From contig JAZQQY010000017.1 in NCBI GenBank assembly GCA_045629285.1, forward strand, positions 28,218 through 92,217: a stretch of DNA of 64,000 bases, read 5' to 3'. A model generated the notes under the pieces. That model was not told where the DNA came from. It did not search any database and saw only the letters and a list, made by a program, of their open reading frames with translations. How positions within the stretch are numbered: the stretch's first letter is position 1; every line of letters starts with the position of its first letter. A program made the position numbers and the translations under genes. This document shows, one piece after another, positions 17,748 to 25,485 of this stretch. Source of the DNA: UBA1723 sp045629285 (lineage in GTDB: Bacteria; Bacteroidota; Bacteroidia; Bacteroidales; Paludibacteraceae).

Positions 17748-19875
17748 TTGTATTTTTAATGTTTAACTTTATTGGTTTAATATTTTCTCCTTGCTTGAAT
17801 CTGATATTGAAGGCGACAAAAACAGTCGTACCAGGTGTGTTAGTACCAAGATGGTAAGGATGCATAGTTTTGTCGACATAATCAAATAAGTTATCGATTC
17901 CGAATTCTGCCCTATAAGACATTTTCTTGCTATTGCCAAAATCATGAGTGGTATTGATGCGCCATAGTGAGAATGGAGCACCGTCGCCATTATTCTGATA
18001 ATATCTTTTGCTACTACCGCGTGTACTCAAATTGACACCGAACTTATAAATATCTGTGAATTTGTGCGACCATCGAGCAAACGCATTCCACTTATGGTGA
18101 GCCATTCCATCGATTGTGACAGATTGCAATTTGTCTCTACTGCTATCATAAAGATGAGCCTTCGTATCAAGATATGAGACATTGGCACCAATAGCAAGAT
18201 TCTTTCCGATATTCAATCCTGCATTGAAATCCCAACCATTTGTTTGGGCATCTTCCATGTTCATATATCTGCGGGCAATCAAATCTCCGCTTCCATCACC
18301 TACATAGGCATTTGTCGCATCTACTGGAATCTGGTCGACATTAACGTTGACAAGCGCAATCATATTATCCAATTTATTGATGTATCCCGTAGCCGACAAT
18401 GTAAGATTCTTGGTCCTATATTCAGCACTTACACTGTAATAATTGCTTGTCTGAGGTTTAAGATCAGTATTACCCATATTGAAGAAAGTTGTTGATCCCA
18501 TAACATGCAGATATCTGTAATACAGTTCTTTAGTAGTCGGAGCCTTATACCCCTGACTCCATCCCAATCTCAATCTGAAATTGTCGACAATAAACATCGC
18601 ATTCACCTTAGGAGTCGGTTTGAACCCAAACGATTTGTTCTCATCGAATCTAATTCCTGCAGTCAATTTCAACCATGAAAGTTTTTCAAACTCATCCTGC
18701 ACATACAACGCACCTGTCCAATCATAAGCAGTTCCGTCGACAGTCCTCATAGGTGCATTCAAATAGTCATATCTATACTCAAGACCCGCAGACAAACGGT
18801 TTTCCTGAGGCAACTTGAAGACGCTCTTGATTGAAGCCAACAATCTCTGCTGATCACTCTGCAGATTAGTTTGACCTCTGAAATATGGGAAATAGTTTGT
18901 GAAATTGCCTAATGGATCATAGCCATCAGTAAGAGTTGTGGCCGTGTAATTATAGTAGTAGGCATGTTTATTCCAATCCACGTCGACACTCAACAAATCA
19001 CTCCTATTGATTTTCCATTTATAGCCGACAGCAGCCGAGGCATTCTTATACATCAAATCGTAGGTATAGACATCACAGCTTGCATAATGTCCATCTTGTG
19101 GTCGTAGGATATCCTTCTTGAAATAAGATCCGTCGACGTATAGTTCAACCTTGTTTGTAGGATTATATGTGAAACGTTGAGCCACCTGCCAATTTTTACG
19201 TGCATTGACAGTTTTCTTCTTAGAATCCTTGATTACGTGAGCCTCGGCATACTCTATGGACGTGTTTTGCCATCCGTCGTGTCTCTGAAGCTGGAAATTT
19301 GTGAAACTGTTAATCTTACCATAAGTAAGGCCTACTCCATTATGTTGTCTCCAATCCTTGTAATTGGAGAATCTGGAACTATTTTCTAAATAGACACCCT
19401 CCTTATTATGTTTCTTAGTGATTATATTGATGACTCCAGCCATAGCGTCGCTGCCATAGAGAGCAGACTGAGCACCCTTGACTATCTCAATATGATCTAT
19501 GTTCTGAGGATCGATAAGCGACAATTCGTTCTCGCCACCCACGTCGCCATGGATTCGTTTTCCATCTATGAGAATGAGAATATAGCTATTACCCAACCCG
19601 TTAAGCTGAGTTTGGCTACCCATATCACCCTCGTCGAAAGAGAACGACGCAGTCAGTCCACCGAGAATCTCTTCGATGGATTTAGCCCCGTAGCTTTCAA
19701 TAGTCTTACGGGAAATAACCTCTGTCTGTACAGGCACATTCTTGAGCAGATGCTCCGTACCCGTGGCTGTCACGACAACTTGATCCAGGACCTTTACACT
19801 GTCCACATCGTTTGCCGCAACAACAGAGCTAGTCGCCAAACAGGCAACAAGCAAAAAAGAAAAATATGACTTCAT
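17734..19875 (-). CDS. TonB-dependent outer-membrane receptor, first gene after the cobalamin riboswitch
   Basis: A 713-residue receptor with a signal peptide ending near residue 21 (SSVVA/AN). The plug shows VLDQVVVTATGTEHLLKNVP, RKTIESYGAKSIEEIL, IDGKRIHGDVGG and VKGAQSALYGSDAMAGVINI. The barrel ends with TTVFVAFNIRF plus a short hydrophilic tail of about 18 residues, which is slightly unusual because most receptors end on the last strand. It is the first gene behind the riboswitch, so its expression should fall when cobalamin is plentiful, as for BtuB. Direct coupling with the CbiK-like surface lipoprotein downstream suggests the pair captures a corrin, porphyrin or cobalt ligand together. 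Confidence 0.92.
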   Translation of the reverse strand: MKSYFSFLLVACLATSSVVAANDVDSVKVLDQVVVTATGTEHLLKNVPVQTEVISRKTIESYGAKSIEEILGGLTASFSFDEGDMGSQTQLNGLGNSYILILIDGKRIHGDVGGENELSLIDPQNIDHIEIVKGAQSALYGSDAMAGVINIITKKHNKEGVYLENSSRFSNYKDWRQHNGVGLTYGKINSFTNFQLQRHDGWQNTSIEYAEAHVIKDSKKKTVNARKNWQVAQRFTYNPTNKVELYVDGSYFKKDILRPQDGHYASCDVYTYDLMYKNASAAVGYKWKINRSDLLSVDVDWNKHAYYYNYTATTLTDGYDPLGNFTNYFPYFRGQTNLQSDQQRLLASIKSVFKLPQENRLSAGLEYRYDYLNAPMRTVDGTAYDWTGALYVQDEFEKLSWLKLTAGIRFDENKSFGFKPTPKVNAMFIVDNFRLRLGWSQGYKAPTTKELYYRYLHVMGSTTFFNMGNTDLKPQTSNYYSVSAEYRTKNLTLSATGYINKLDNMIALVNVNVDQIPVDATNAYVGDGSGDLIARRYMNMEDAQTNGWDFNAGLNIGKNLAIGANVSYLDTKAHLYDSSRDKLQSVTIDGMAHHKWNAFARWSHKFTDIYKFGVNLSTRGSSKRYYQNNGDGAPFSLWRINTTHDFGNSKKMSYRAEFGIDNLFDYVDKTMHPYHLGTNTPGTTVFVAFNIRFKQGENIKPIKLNIKNTSDED

Positions 19876-19917
19876 AAGTAGACATCTCCAAATCCTGGGA
19901 GTAATTTATCACCTAAT

Positions 19918-20096
19918 TAGACATGGCAGGTATTCTGACTCTCCTCGTGACCAAAGTCTTCCCACTTGAAAAAGCAGTGACATCTGTGTTGGTCAGTCTT
20001 TTTATGGATTACAGCTGCAGGAACAGTTCAGGTCTTCCACCTGATTCCCTTGAGCAAGGACATATATTTAACTCAATATATGCTTGTTACCATATC
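19918..20096 (-). ncRNA. Cobalamin riboswitch
   Basis: Read on the minus strand the element contains the conserved blocks in order: AAGGGAATCAGGTGGAAGAC, CTGAACTG, CCTGCAGCTGTAATCC, CAAGTGGGAAGAC, and the B12 box AGTCAGAATACCTGCC. These match the core (P3-P6 and box) of the cobalamin riboswitch family. It lies 43 bases upstream of the first receptor start. Near the start codon, GGAG (19886-19889) may serve as ribosome binding site and can pair with CTCC (19898-19901), so translational control is possible, though this stem is only four pairs. It should repress the whole leftward operon when adenosyl- or methylcobalamin is abundant. Confidence 0.95.
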
Positions 20097-20102
20097 TGGA
20101 CG

Positions 20103-20110
20103 CAAAATTA
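20103..20110 (-). promoter_or_regulatory. Candidate -7 element of the cobalamin operon
   Basis: TAATTTTG on the minus strand matches the Bacteroidota -7 consensus TAnnTTTG and would place the transcript start a few bases upstream of the riboswitch. No good TTTG -33 element is seen at the usual distance. Confidence 0.55.
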
Positions 20111-20184
20111 TGATTTAAATAGGAAATGGAAAAGAAAAATCGTCAATCATTAGAATTTGTGATACAATAAGGCAAATGCAATAG

Positions 20185-20225
20185 ACAAAAAAACAAAATC
20201 GCTTGCAGCATCACACCGCAAGCGA
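20185..20225 (-). terminator. Rho-independent terminator after the C13-like protease gene
   Basis: On the minus strand TCGCTTGC and GCAAGCGA form a perfect 8-bp stem around an 11-base loop, followed by TTTTGTTTTTTTG. It lies 31 bases after the stop codon of the protease gene. Confidence 0.88.
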
Positions 20226-20255
20226 CTATTAAATAAAGATTATAAAAATCCGTTA

Positions 20256-22118
20256 TCACTTCAATACAACCTTCTCAACGTAAGAATCCTCATTTGTGAC
20301 AACCTTCACAAAATAAACACCCTTAGCAAGAGAAGACATGTTGATTTCAGATGCATTTGAAGATGCATTTGAAGATGCATTCTCAGTCAACAACACCTTA
20401 CCAGTAATATCCATCACTGAAATATTATTGATGACGGCATCACCTGCAACACGAATGTTGAGAAGACCCGTTGTTGGATTAGGATAGATAGACGATGCCG
20501 TTTCCGATTGAGAGAATTCCAAATCTGTCAAAGCGCCATTGATTCCATTACCATTGTTGCCCGACATATAAATGTTTGGAGTAGGATCAACAATATTATC
20601 TGAGCCATCACAGTATCCGACTATTCTGGCTTTGAACTTAGCACCATTCTTTACTGTAAACGGAGCTGACAAAACAACAGATCTTCCTGCATTAAACTCC
20701 ACATCGCCGCCAGAAATCACACTTCTGGAATCGATGAAGTCGTTAGCATACATCACTACATTTCCTTCGTTGATAGGATTACTATGAATTATTGCTTCAT
20801 ATCCTCTTTCTGAAGCACGGCCTAAATATTGTCTCTCTCCAATACAGAAATCAGACCAATACTGAGGATGCTCTAGATACAGAATTTCGTCCTCCACATA
20901 TCCTTCTCCCGCATAAATATCATGCTCGACTGCATAATTGAATGCTTCCAACATCGACACTTCTCCATCTCCATCATAATCACCGGCACCATTTCTGTGA
21001 GACATTGTCCAATGGTAAACGAACGAACAATATAAACGTATATTTAAATATGGACTTTTCATGCACGGAGATGAAAGAGACATTTCATTTGCATTTGCAG
21101 AAGTAGCAATTGTTCTTCCAGGACCTTTCAATACTTCAACGAAAGATCCAGAATAGCACTGCCCCAAAACAAATGACATAGACTTAGCACTTGAAACTTT
21201 GTCAATTTGTTCAGCAAACTCATATGGTGACATCATATCGTAATCCCAAAGACATAAAGAGCCGTTTCTATCACCATGATCAATCGTAAAAACAAACAAA
21301 TCGTTTTTGTCTGTTATTTTTCCCGACAACTCATCGAAAACGCTCTCTATATTATCCCTTGTAGCAGACAATATAGTTTCATCTTCTCCGTCGTTATCCA
21401 AGTCGTTATTTGAAACTGCTAACATAGTTGCTGTCATTGAAAAATCCCATGCTGTAGTATTTCCACTAGCCATTATAATATAGATATTTTCTTTTTTATA
21501 TCCATATTGATCAACAAGCAACTGATACACAAAAGAACAATCATTCCAATAACGAATCCAATTATTACTAGAGTCCCAACCGCCACTGATTATAACCGCA
21601 TAACTATCAGGGCTATCTTTCAATTTTGTATCAAAAACACCTCCTGCATTTCTATACTCAGAATCATAAGCGATACCATCCACTACAGGTCCGACTAGAG
21701 CTCCTGCACTATTATTGCCATCATCAAAGACTTTTTTGCTATACAATCTTGATGGGTCATAGACTACAGTCCATTCACGAATATTTTTAGGAGACATATC
21801 AACATTGACAACCGATATCTTTCCTGTCGTCTTAGAAACAAAAACGATTTTTGCATCATGGACAAGAGACACTCCTACTGCAGGATCTATAAAAAACGTC
21901 CAAACAGAAGCAGGAACTTCAACTGTCTCTCTAAAGTGCATTTCTACTTGTCTCAAATCTTCTTTGGCCAAGAAGACAACACAATTTGTCGGACTATTCA
22001 AAGAATCCGACACATATTTCTCCACCATTTCTTTTGCTTCATCCAAGCTTGTCGCAGCCATAGAAGACAGGCAAGCCAAAAGAGACAAAAGTAAGGTAAC
22101 AAAAACTCTTTTCGCCAT
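20256..22118 (-). CDS. Secreted clan CD cysteine protease (C13/legumain-like) with T9SS sorting domain
   Basis: A 620-residue protein with a signal peptide (about 1-21). AVIISGGWDSSNNWIRYWND near 174 resembles the first strand and loop of legumain/GPI-transamidase-type (C13) peptidases. VFTIDHGDRNG places the catalytic histidine at about 281 and LGQCYSGSF the cysteine at about 321, both after hydrophobic strands as the clan requires. Acidic DNDLDNDGEDE and DYDGDGEVSMLE look like calcium loops. Residues about 545-620 form a type A T9SS C-terminal domain (SIYPNPTTGLLNIRV, GVYFVKVVT, final KVVLK). It begins 4 bases after the tail-fibre-like gene, so they form an operon. Role could be protein degradation or processing of cell-surface proteins; no substrate can be inferred. 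Confidence 0.83.
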   Translation of the reverse strand: MAKRVFVTLLLSLLACLSSMAATSLDEAKEMVEKYVSDSLNSPTNCVVFLAKEDLRQVEMHFRETVEVPASVWTFFIDPAVGVSLVHDAKIVFVSKTTGKISVVNVDMSPKNIREWTVVYDPSRLYSKKVFDDGNNSAGALVGPVVDGIAYDSEYRNAGGVFDTKLKDSPDSYAVIISGGWDSSNNWIRYWNDCSFVYQLLVDQYGYKKENIYIIMASGNTTAWDFSMTATMLAVSNNDLDNDGEDETILSATRDNIESVFDELSGKITDKNDLFVFTIDHGDRNGSLCLWDYDMMSPYEFAEQIDKVSSAKSMSFVLGQCYSGSFVEVLKGPGRTIATSANANEMSLSSPCMKSPYLNIRLYCSFVYHWTMSHRNGAGDYDGDGEVSMLEAFNYAVEHDIYAGEGYVEDEILYLEHPQYWSDFCIGERQYLGRASERGYEAIIHSNPINEGNVVMYANDFIDSRSVISGGDVEFNAGRSVVLSAPFTVKNGAKFKARIVGYCDGSDNIVDPTPNIYMSGNNGNGINGALTDLEFSQSETASSIYPNPTTGLLNIRVAGDAVINNISVMDITGKVLLTENASSNASSNASEINMSSLAKGVYFVKVVTNEDSYVEKVVLK

Positions 22119-22122
22119 ACTC

Positions 22123-23115
22123 TTACTTGCTTAGTGACTCAACCTTTGCCTTCAAAGCAGCATTTTCCTTCTCAAGCTGGATCATGTGAAGTGTTAGCTC
22201 CTCTACCTTCTCCAAAAGCAAGTTGCTAATCTGAGATACGCTGACACCATTCTTCTCCATCTCTGCAGCTGAAGGCATACCTGGTAGGTGCTTGTGCTCG
22301 TTTACATAGTTCTCAACCTCTGATAGAGACTTCAAATTGTAGTTCTCATCGAATACATAGTCTGCTGCATTATGCATATCCATCTGGATATCCTTTGCAT
22401 TTAGCTTGTCAACATTGATTGAGTTGGATGCGATCTCTGTAACCTCGAACTCTCCTTCACATAGAATGTTACCTGCAACATGCAACTTAGCTGTTGGAGC
22501 AGCGACACCGATACCTACATTACCGTTCTTGAAATAATAGTCGTTACCATCGAAAGTCATATTCTTTGGACAGCTCTTGTTTCCGCAATACTCTTTTGCT
22601 GCAATGACAGCCTCTTTTGTTCCTCCCATTGTGATTGAACCAGGATATCCCTCATTGTCAGTAAGTGATGCAACCAAAACACCCTTGATCTGTACGCCAT
22701 CATCAAACTTAGCTCTGTCTGAACATTCCAATGAAGAAACTGTCCCCTTAACTGTCAAATTACCATCACAAGCAATGCTTCCTTCCACTGAAAGTAATGG
22801 AGTTGAATAATCTCTAAGAGATGCTGTACGCTCGTCTGACAAAGTAAATTTCTTTGCGACAAACTTCATAGGGTCGTAATCATGGTAACCCATGGCTGAA
22901 ATAGTAGCATTGTTTTCCGAATCAGAAAAAAGAAAAGAATGATCTGTAGTAAGGCCTGTATACAATGTCAAACCATTGTAGATTGAGTTTTTCTTACCTT
23001 TTGCAACAATGTTGTTCTCAAAATAAACTGCATCTTCAAAAGTTTCGGCACATACAGATGCGCATGACACGACTAGGGTAGCTACTGCTCCCACCTTAAC
23101 AAAATTTGTTAACAT
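22123..23115 (-). CDS. Secreted tail-fibre-like protein with peptidase S74-like chaperone region and coiled coil
   Basis: A 330-residue protein with an N-terminal signal sequence (SCASVCA) and a repetitive beta-rich middle built of short segments such as NGNVGIGVAAPTAKLHVAG, a hallmark of tail-fibre/adhesin stalks in Bacteroidota. The C-terminal part (YVFDENYNLKSLSEVENYV, HKHLPGMPSA) resembles the region that precedes intramolecular-chaperone domains. It ends in a coiled coil (about 295-330, with VEELTLHMIQLEKENAALKA), likely trimeric. There is no T9SS domain here, while the adjacent protease has one. It probably forms an extended surface or periplasmic stalk; the pairing with the protease may indicate processing or display, which is inference. 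The 5' leader is about 190 bases long. Confidence 0.75.
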   Translation of the reverse strand: MLTNFVKVGAVATLVVSCASVCAETFEDAVYFENNIVAKGKKNSIYNGLTLYTGLTTDHSFLFSDSENNATISAMGYHDYDPMKFVAKKFTLSDERTASLRDYSTPLLSVEGSIACDGNLTVKGTVSSLECSDRAKFDDGVQIKGVLVASLTDNEGYPGSITMGGTKEAVIAAKEYCGNKSCPKNMTFDGNDYYFKNGNVGIGVAAPTAKLHVAGNILCEGEFEVTEIASNSINVDKLNAKDIQMDMHNAADYVFDENYNLKSLSEVENYVNEHKHLPGMPSAAEMEKNGVSVSQISNLLLEKVEELTLHMIQLEKENAALKAKVESLSK

Positions 23116-23855
23116 AGAGTTTTTTAAGTTTTCATCGAGAGTTCAAAACAAAACACAACAACATAGGCCAGAAGAATGAACTCTCCATAGTTCCCTGGAA
23201 TATGCCTGCAAAACTTAAAAGGTAATTTTTCGGACTAAATCAGGACAAAACAATGCCGGCATCTGATTCAAAAGTTAATCTTATTAAATAACAATTCGCT
23301 TTGCGTACGCAAAAATATATACTTCATTTGTTTCCAGCAAATAATTTTCAAAAATAATGTATATAATTTCAATATATAACAGCAAACGACACGAATATTC
23401 ACAAAAGCGAATCAGCACAGTATTTTAATGCATATTTTGAATGCAAACGTAACAATACGCTGAAGACAGCACCGGGAATATCACCACCTGAAATACGCTG
23501 AGAAGCATAGCCATCACGTCGACATCAACATTCTCTCCAGCTAATGAATATGTAAGGATAAGCAGATTATTTGTAGTCAGATATGTTTTAAGTCCTAATA
23601 CCCTTACTATGCACAATAGTACATCTATAAAAACAATCTATATTTGTAACGACGGGGAAAATCAGTCTTAATTTACCTTAATAGTAACCGGGCAATGCGA
23701 ACATCAGCCACGGAAAAACTCTGCAGTTTAATTATTTTTTTATAAAGCCAAAGTTAATTTTCAAAATATAATATGCTTATCACCATATCCGGGTCAGAAT
23801 TATAAATAATGAGTGAAAAGGAAAAAATTTTACATGAACAGCGAAATCTTGCGTA
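23116..23855. other. 740-bp non-coding interval between the tail-fibre-like and HXXEE genes
   Basis: No convincing gene is seen. The left part is the long leader of the tail-fibre-like operon with its promoter (23310-23341). A 23-base stretch near 23,773-23,795 resembles the 5' end of the cobalamin riboswitch transcript. The stretch 23,640-23,730 is relatively GC-rich and may be structured. A minus-strand frame at 23425-23616 starts with TTG and has no recognisable features. Confidence 0.5.
23310..23341 (-). promoter_or_regulatory. Bacteroidota-type promoter for the tail-fibre/protease operon
   Basis: On the minus strand TTTG (23341-23338) is followed after exactly 20 bases by TATTTTTG (23317-23310), matching TTTG-N19-21-TAnnTTTG. 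The predicted start near 23303 leaves a leader of about 190 bases. Confidence 0.75.
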
Positions 23856-24356
23856 TCATAAATCGCTGAACTTTTTCATCAACCAATACATCAACAATAG
23901 GTTAAGAGCAATTACGGAGAATCCGACTAAGGCCATTATAACATTATCAACAACACCCAACTGAGTGACCAAATCATGTGCACCGAACGCGAAATACGGC
24001 AATAATAAAACTGCAGTTATCACACCAGGAAAATATAGCCTTAAAATTATGGTATGGATAATATGAATGACAAGATGTATTCCAAATCCCCAGAATAATC
24101 CGTACATAGGAGTAGGGTCAGCGTAAATACCCAACACGACTGCAATGGAAAGAAACAAGAACTGCTCCAGCATCACAATCGCATATTCAAGTTGATTCAT
24201 ATTCTTAAGAGTAGACAAAGCAGGAGATGCCTTAGGATATTTGGTTGTTATCTCATCATAATGATTTCTTTCCCATCTTCTACGCATAAACAACTCCTCC
24301 ATATCATGAAGAAGATACACAATAGGTATTGATATATAAAACAGTATCGAGAACAT
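23856..24356 (-). CDS. HXXEE-domain membrane protein
   Basis: A 166-residue integral membrane protein with about four to five hydrophobic segments. LHDMEELF (residues about 16-23) is the H-x-x-E-E motif that names this family, and GIHLVIHIIHTIIL near 100 adds the clustered histidines typical of it. These residues suggest metal binding or metalloenzyme activity within the membrane, but the family has no established role that I know of. It stands alone with about 490 bases of AT-rich DNA upstream and no obvious operon partner. A candidate -7 element (TATTTTTG, 24384-24391) lies just upstream on the minus strand. Confidence 0.8.
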   Translation of the reverse strand: MFSILFYISIPIVYLLHDMEELFMRRRWERNHYDEITTKYPKASPALSTLKNMNQLEYAIVMLEQFLFLSIAVVLGIYADPTPMYGLFWGFGIHLVIHIIHTIILRLYFPGVITAVLLLPYFAFGAHDLVTQLGVVDNVIMALVGFSVIALNLLLMYWLMKKFSDL

Positions 24357-24489
24357 AAGCAGTCTTAAGTAGTAAATCTTTTACAAAAATATTCAATTAA
24401 TACATATCATGCATCAAATAAGTGACAAAATGCAAGAAACGATGCATAAAATTCACATATATGCACACAAATGGTATATTTTTGAGGCA

Positions 24490-24569
24490 TTTTTACGTAT
24501 CAAACATATCAAAATGTCAAGTTTTATTAAAATTTAGCAGAAATATGACATTTTATTATTGCGTAAAAA
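24490..24569. other. Nested inverted repeats in AT-rich intergenic DNA
   Basis: Outer arms TTTTTACG (24490-24497) and CGTAAAAA (24562-24569) enclose inner arms AAAATGTCA (24511-24519) and TGACATTTT (24546-24554). All are perfect, so an 80-base double-stemmed structure can form on either strand. It lies within the 490-bp gap upstream of the tiny-ORF cluster. It might be an operator pair, a small-RNA gene or a bidirectional terminator. The rest of 24357-24767 is AT-rich without genes. Confidence 0.5.
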
Positions 24570-24767
24570 TATACATCATCAAACAATCTATATTTCAATA
24601 AGTTATCTGAAATTAAACCAAAATATGCAAATTTTCAGCATTTTATTCAAAATTTCTATAAATTAAAAATCAATAACTTACAACAACGAAACGAATATTA
24701 TACAAAAATACACAAACTGCAACACCAGAAAAATTTAAGCATTTTGTCAAAAAAAATCTCATTTTCT

Positions 24768-24797
24768 TTTGCAGAATGAAAATTTGTTGTAATTTTG
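24768..24797 (+). promoter_or_regulatory. Promoter of the tiny-ORF cluster
   Basis: TTTG (24768-24771), 18 bases, then TAATTTTG (24790-24797), close to the Bacteroidota consensus. The start would be near 24804, about 40 bases before the first tiny ORF. Confidence 0.72.
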
Positions 24798-24845
24798 CAA
24801 GTGTAAAGAAAGAAACAAAGTAATTAACAATAAAAAATAAAGATT

Positions 24846-24917
24846 ATGGTACTTTCAGTTTTGGCAATCGCAGTAGCAGCAAAGATCTGGATCGTTAAAG
24901 ATTCACTTCACGCTTAA
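24846..24917 (+). CDS. Tiny hydrophobic peptide 1 (23 aa), first of three tandem
   Basis: ATG at 24846 encodes a 23-residue peptide: a hydrophobic N-terminal half (MVLSVLAIAVAA) followed by KIWIVKDSLHA. A short single membrane span with a basic/aromatic C-terminal edge is likely. The second ORF encodes a close relative ending in the same LHA, and the spacer after both stop codons is nearly identical, so the cluster arose by tandem duplication. The promoter and terminator that frame the cluster, the preserved reading frames and the amino-acid-level conservation (KIWIV/KVWVV) all argue that it is translated. Size, hydrophobicity and tandem copies resemble type I toxin families and small membrane regulators, but I recognise no named family. 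Confidence 0.66.
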   Translation: MVLSVLAIAVAAKIWIVKDSLHA

Positions 24918-25072
24918 GATTAAAAGACAGTTTACTAACAAATTAAAATTTACGACTATGGTTACAATGTTCATCGCTTGTTTGGCAGTTGCTTTCGCAG
25001 TTAAAGTTTGGGTTGTTGAAGATGCTCTTCACGCTTAAGATCAAAAGACAGTTTACTAACAATTAAATAAAA
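24905..25072 (+). repeat. Duplicated 3' end plus spacer of the tiny-ORF units
   Basis: The stretch from the C-terminal codons (CTTCACGCTTAAGAT) through AAAAGACAGTTTACTAACAA occurs at 24905-24942 and again at 25027-25064 with a single substitution (T to C at 24921/25042). The duplicated unit is about 120 bases, ORF plus spacer, and the spacer is better conserved than the coding half, so it may itself matter, for example as ribosome-binding or RNA-pairing sequence. Confidence 0.75.
24958..25038 (+). CDS. Tiny hydrophobic peptide 2 (26 aa)
   Basis: ATG at 24958 encodes 26 residues: MVTMFIACLAVAFA then KVWVVEDALHA. Compared with peptide 1 the pattern hydrophobic-segment, K-[IV]-W-[IV]-V-[KE]-D-[SA]-L-H-A is kept while the DNA differs at many third positions (for example AAGATCTGGATC against AAAGTTTGGGTT), which suggests selection on the peptide. 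Its upstream spacer (AAGACAGTTTACTAACAA) is the repeated element. No other features are visible. Confidence 0.66.
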   Translation: MVTMFIACLAVAFAVKVWVVEDALHA

Positions 25073-25077
25073 CGAAT

Positions 25078-25188
25078 ATGGGAATGACATTAGCGCTACT
25101 TTGTGTGGCATCGGCAGTTAAGATCGCATTTACAGTAAACGATTGCAAGAATTTGAATAATAATCAAAATCAGATAAATCGCATTTAA
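25078..25188 (+). CDS. Tiny hydrophobic peptide 3 (36 aa), diverged member
   Basis: ATG at 25078 encodes 36 residues: MGMTLALLCVASAVKIAFTV then NDCKNLNNNQNQINRI. The first half keeps the hydrophobic span and the A-V-K-[IV] position of peptides 1 and 2, but the LHA end is replaced by a polar asparagine/glutamine-rich tail. It is preceded by the second copy of the repeated spacer and followed 34 bases later by a strong terminator. It may be a third functional variant or an antagonist of the other two; this is inference. Confidence 0.6.
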   Translation: MGMTLALLCVASAVKIAFTVNDCKNLNNNQNQINRI

Positions 25189-25221
25189 TCATGAGACAGC
25201 AGAAAAATTCAGACAGATTTT

Positions 25222-25269
25222 AATCCTGATTCAGACGAGACATCGAAAAGAATCAGGATTTTTAATTTT
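25222..25269 (+). terminator. Rho-independent terminator closing the tiny-ORF cluster
   Basis: AATCCTGATTC (25222-25232) and GAATCAGGATT (25250-25260) form a perfect 11-bp stem, followed by TTTAATTTT. It separates the cluster from the DksA-like gene. Confidence 0.88.
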
Positions 25270-25450
25270 AAAATCCGAACAAATTGCGAACAACCTGAAT
25301 CATAAAAATCATCATCTCTACAGTACAAAAAATCATAAAAAAACAATGCAATCCTCTGGAAAACAACACATTCCGCATAACATGTTTTACAACAACAATT
25401 TACAAACTCAATTTTTCAATCCAAAGAACAAATAATTAGTCAGTTAATAC

Positions 25451-25458
25451 TATATTTG
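25451..25458 (+). promoter_or_regulatory. -7 element of the DksA-like gene
   Basis: TATATTTG matches TAnnTTTG and lies 27 bases before the ATG at 25486. It overlaps the earlier in-frame candidate start at 25456, which supports the later start. Confidence 0.65.
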
Positions 25459-25485
25459 CGAAACAATTGGAAAACACGTGGTATT

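Noticed and set aside
23425..23616. 63-residue minus-strand ORF in the long intergenic gap, partly hydrophobic
   Set aside because: It starts with TTG, has no promoter or ribosome-binding context, and matches no family I know.
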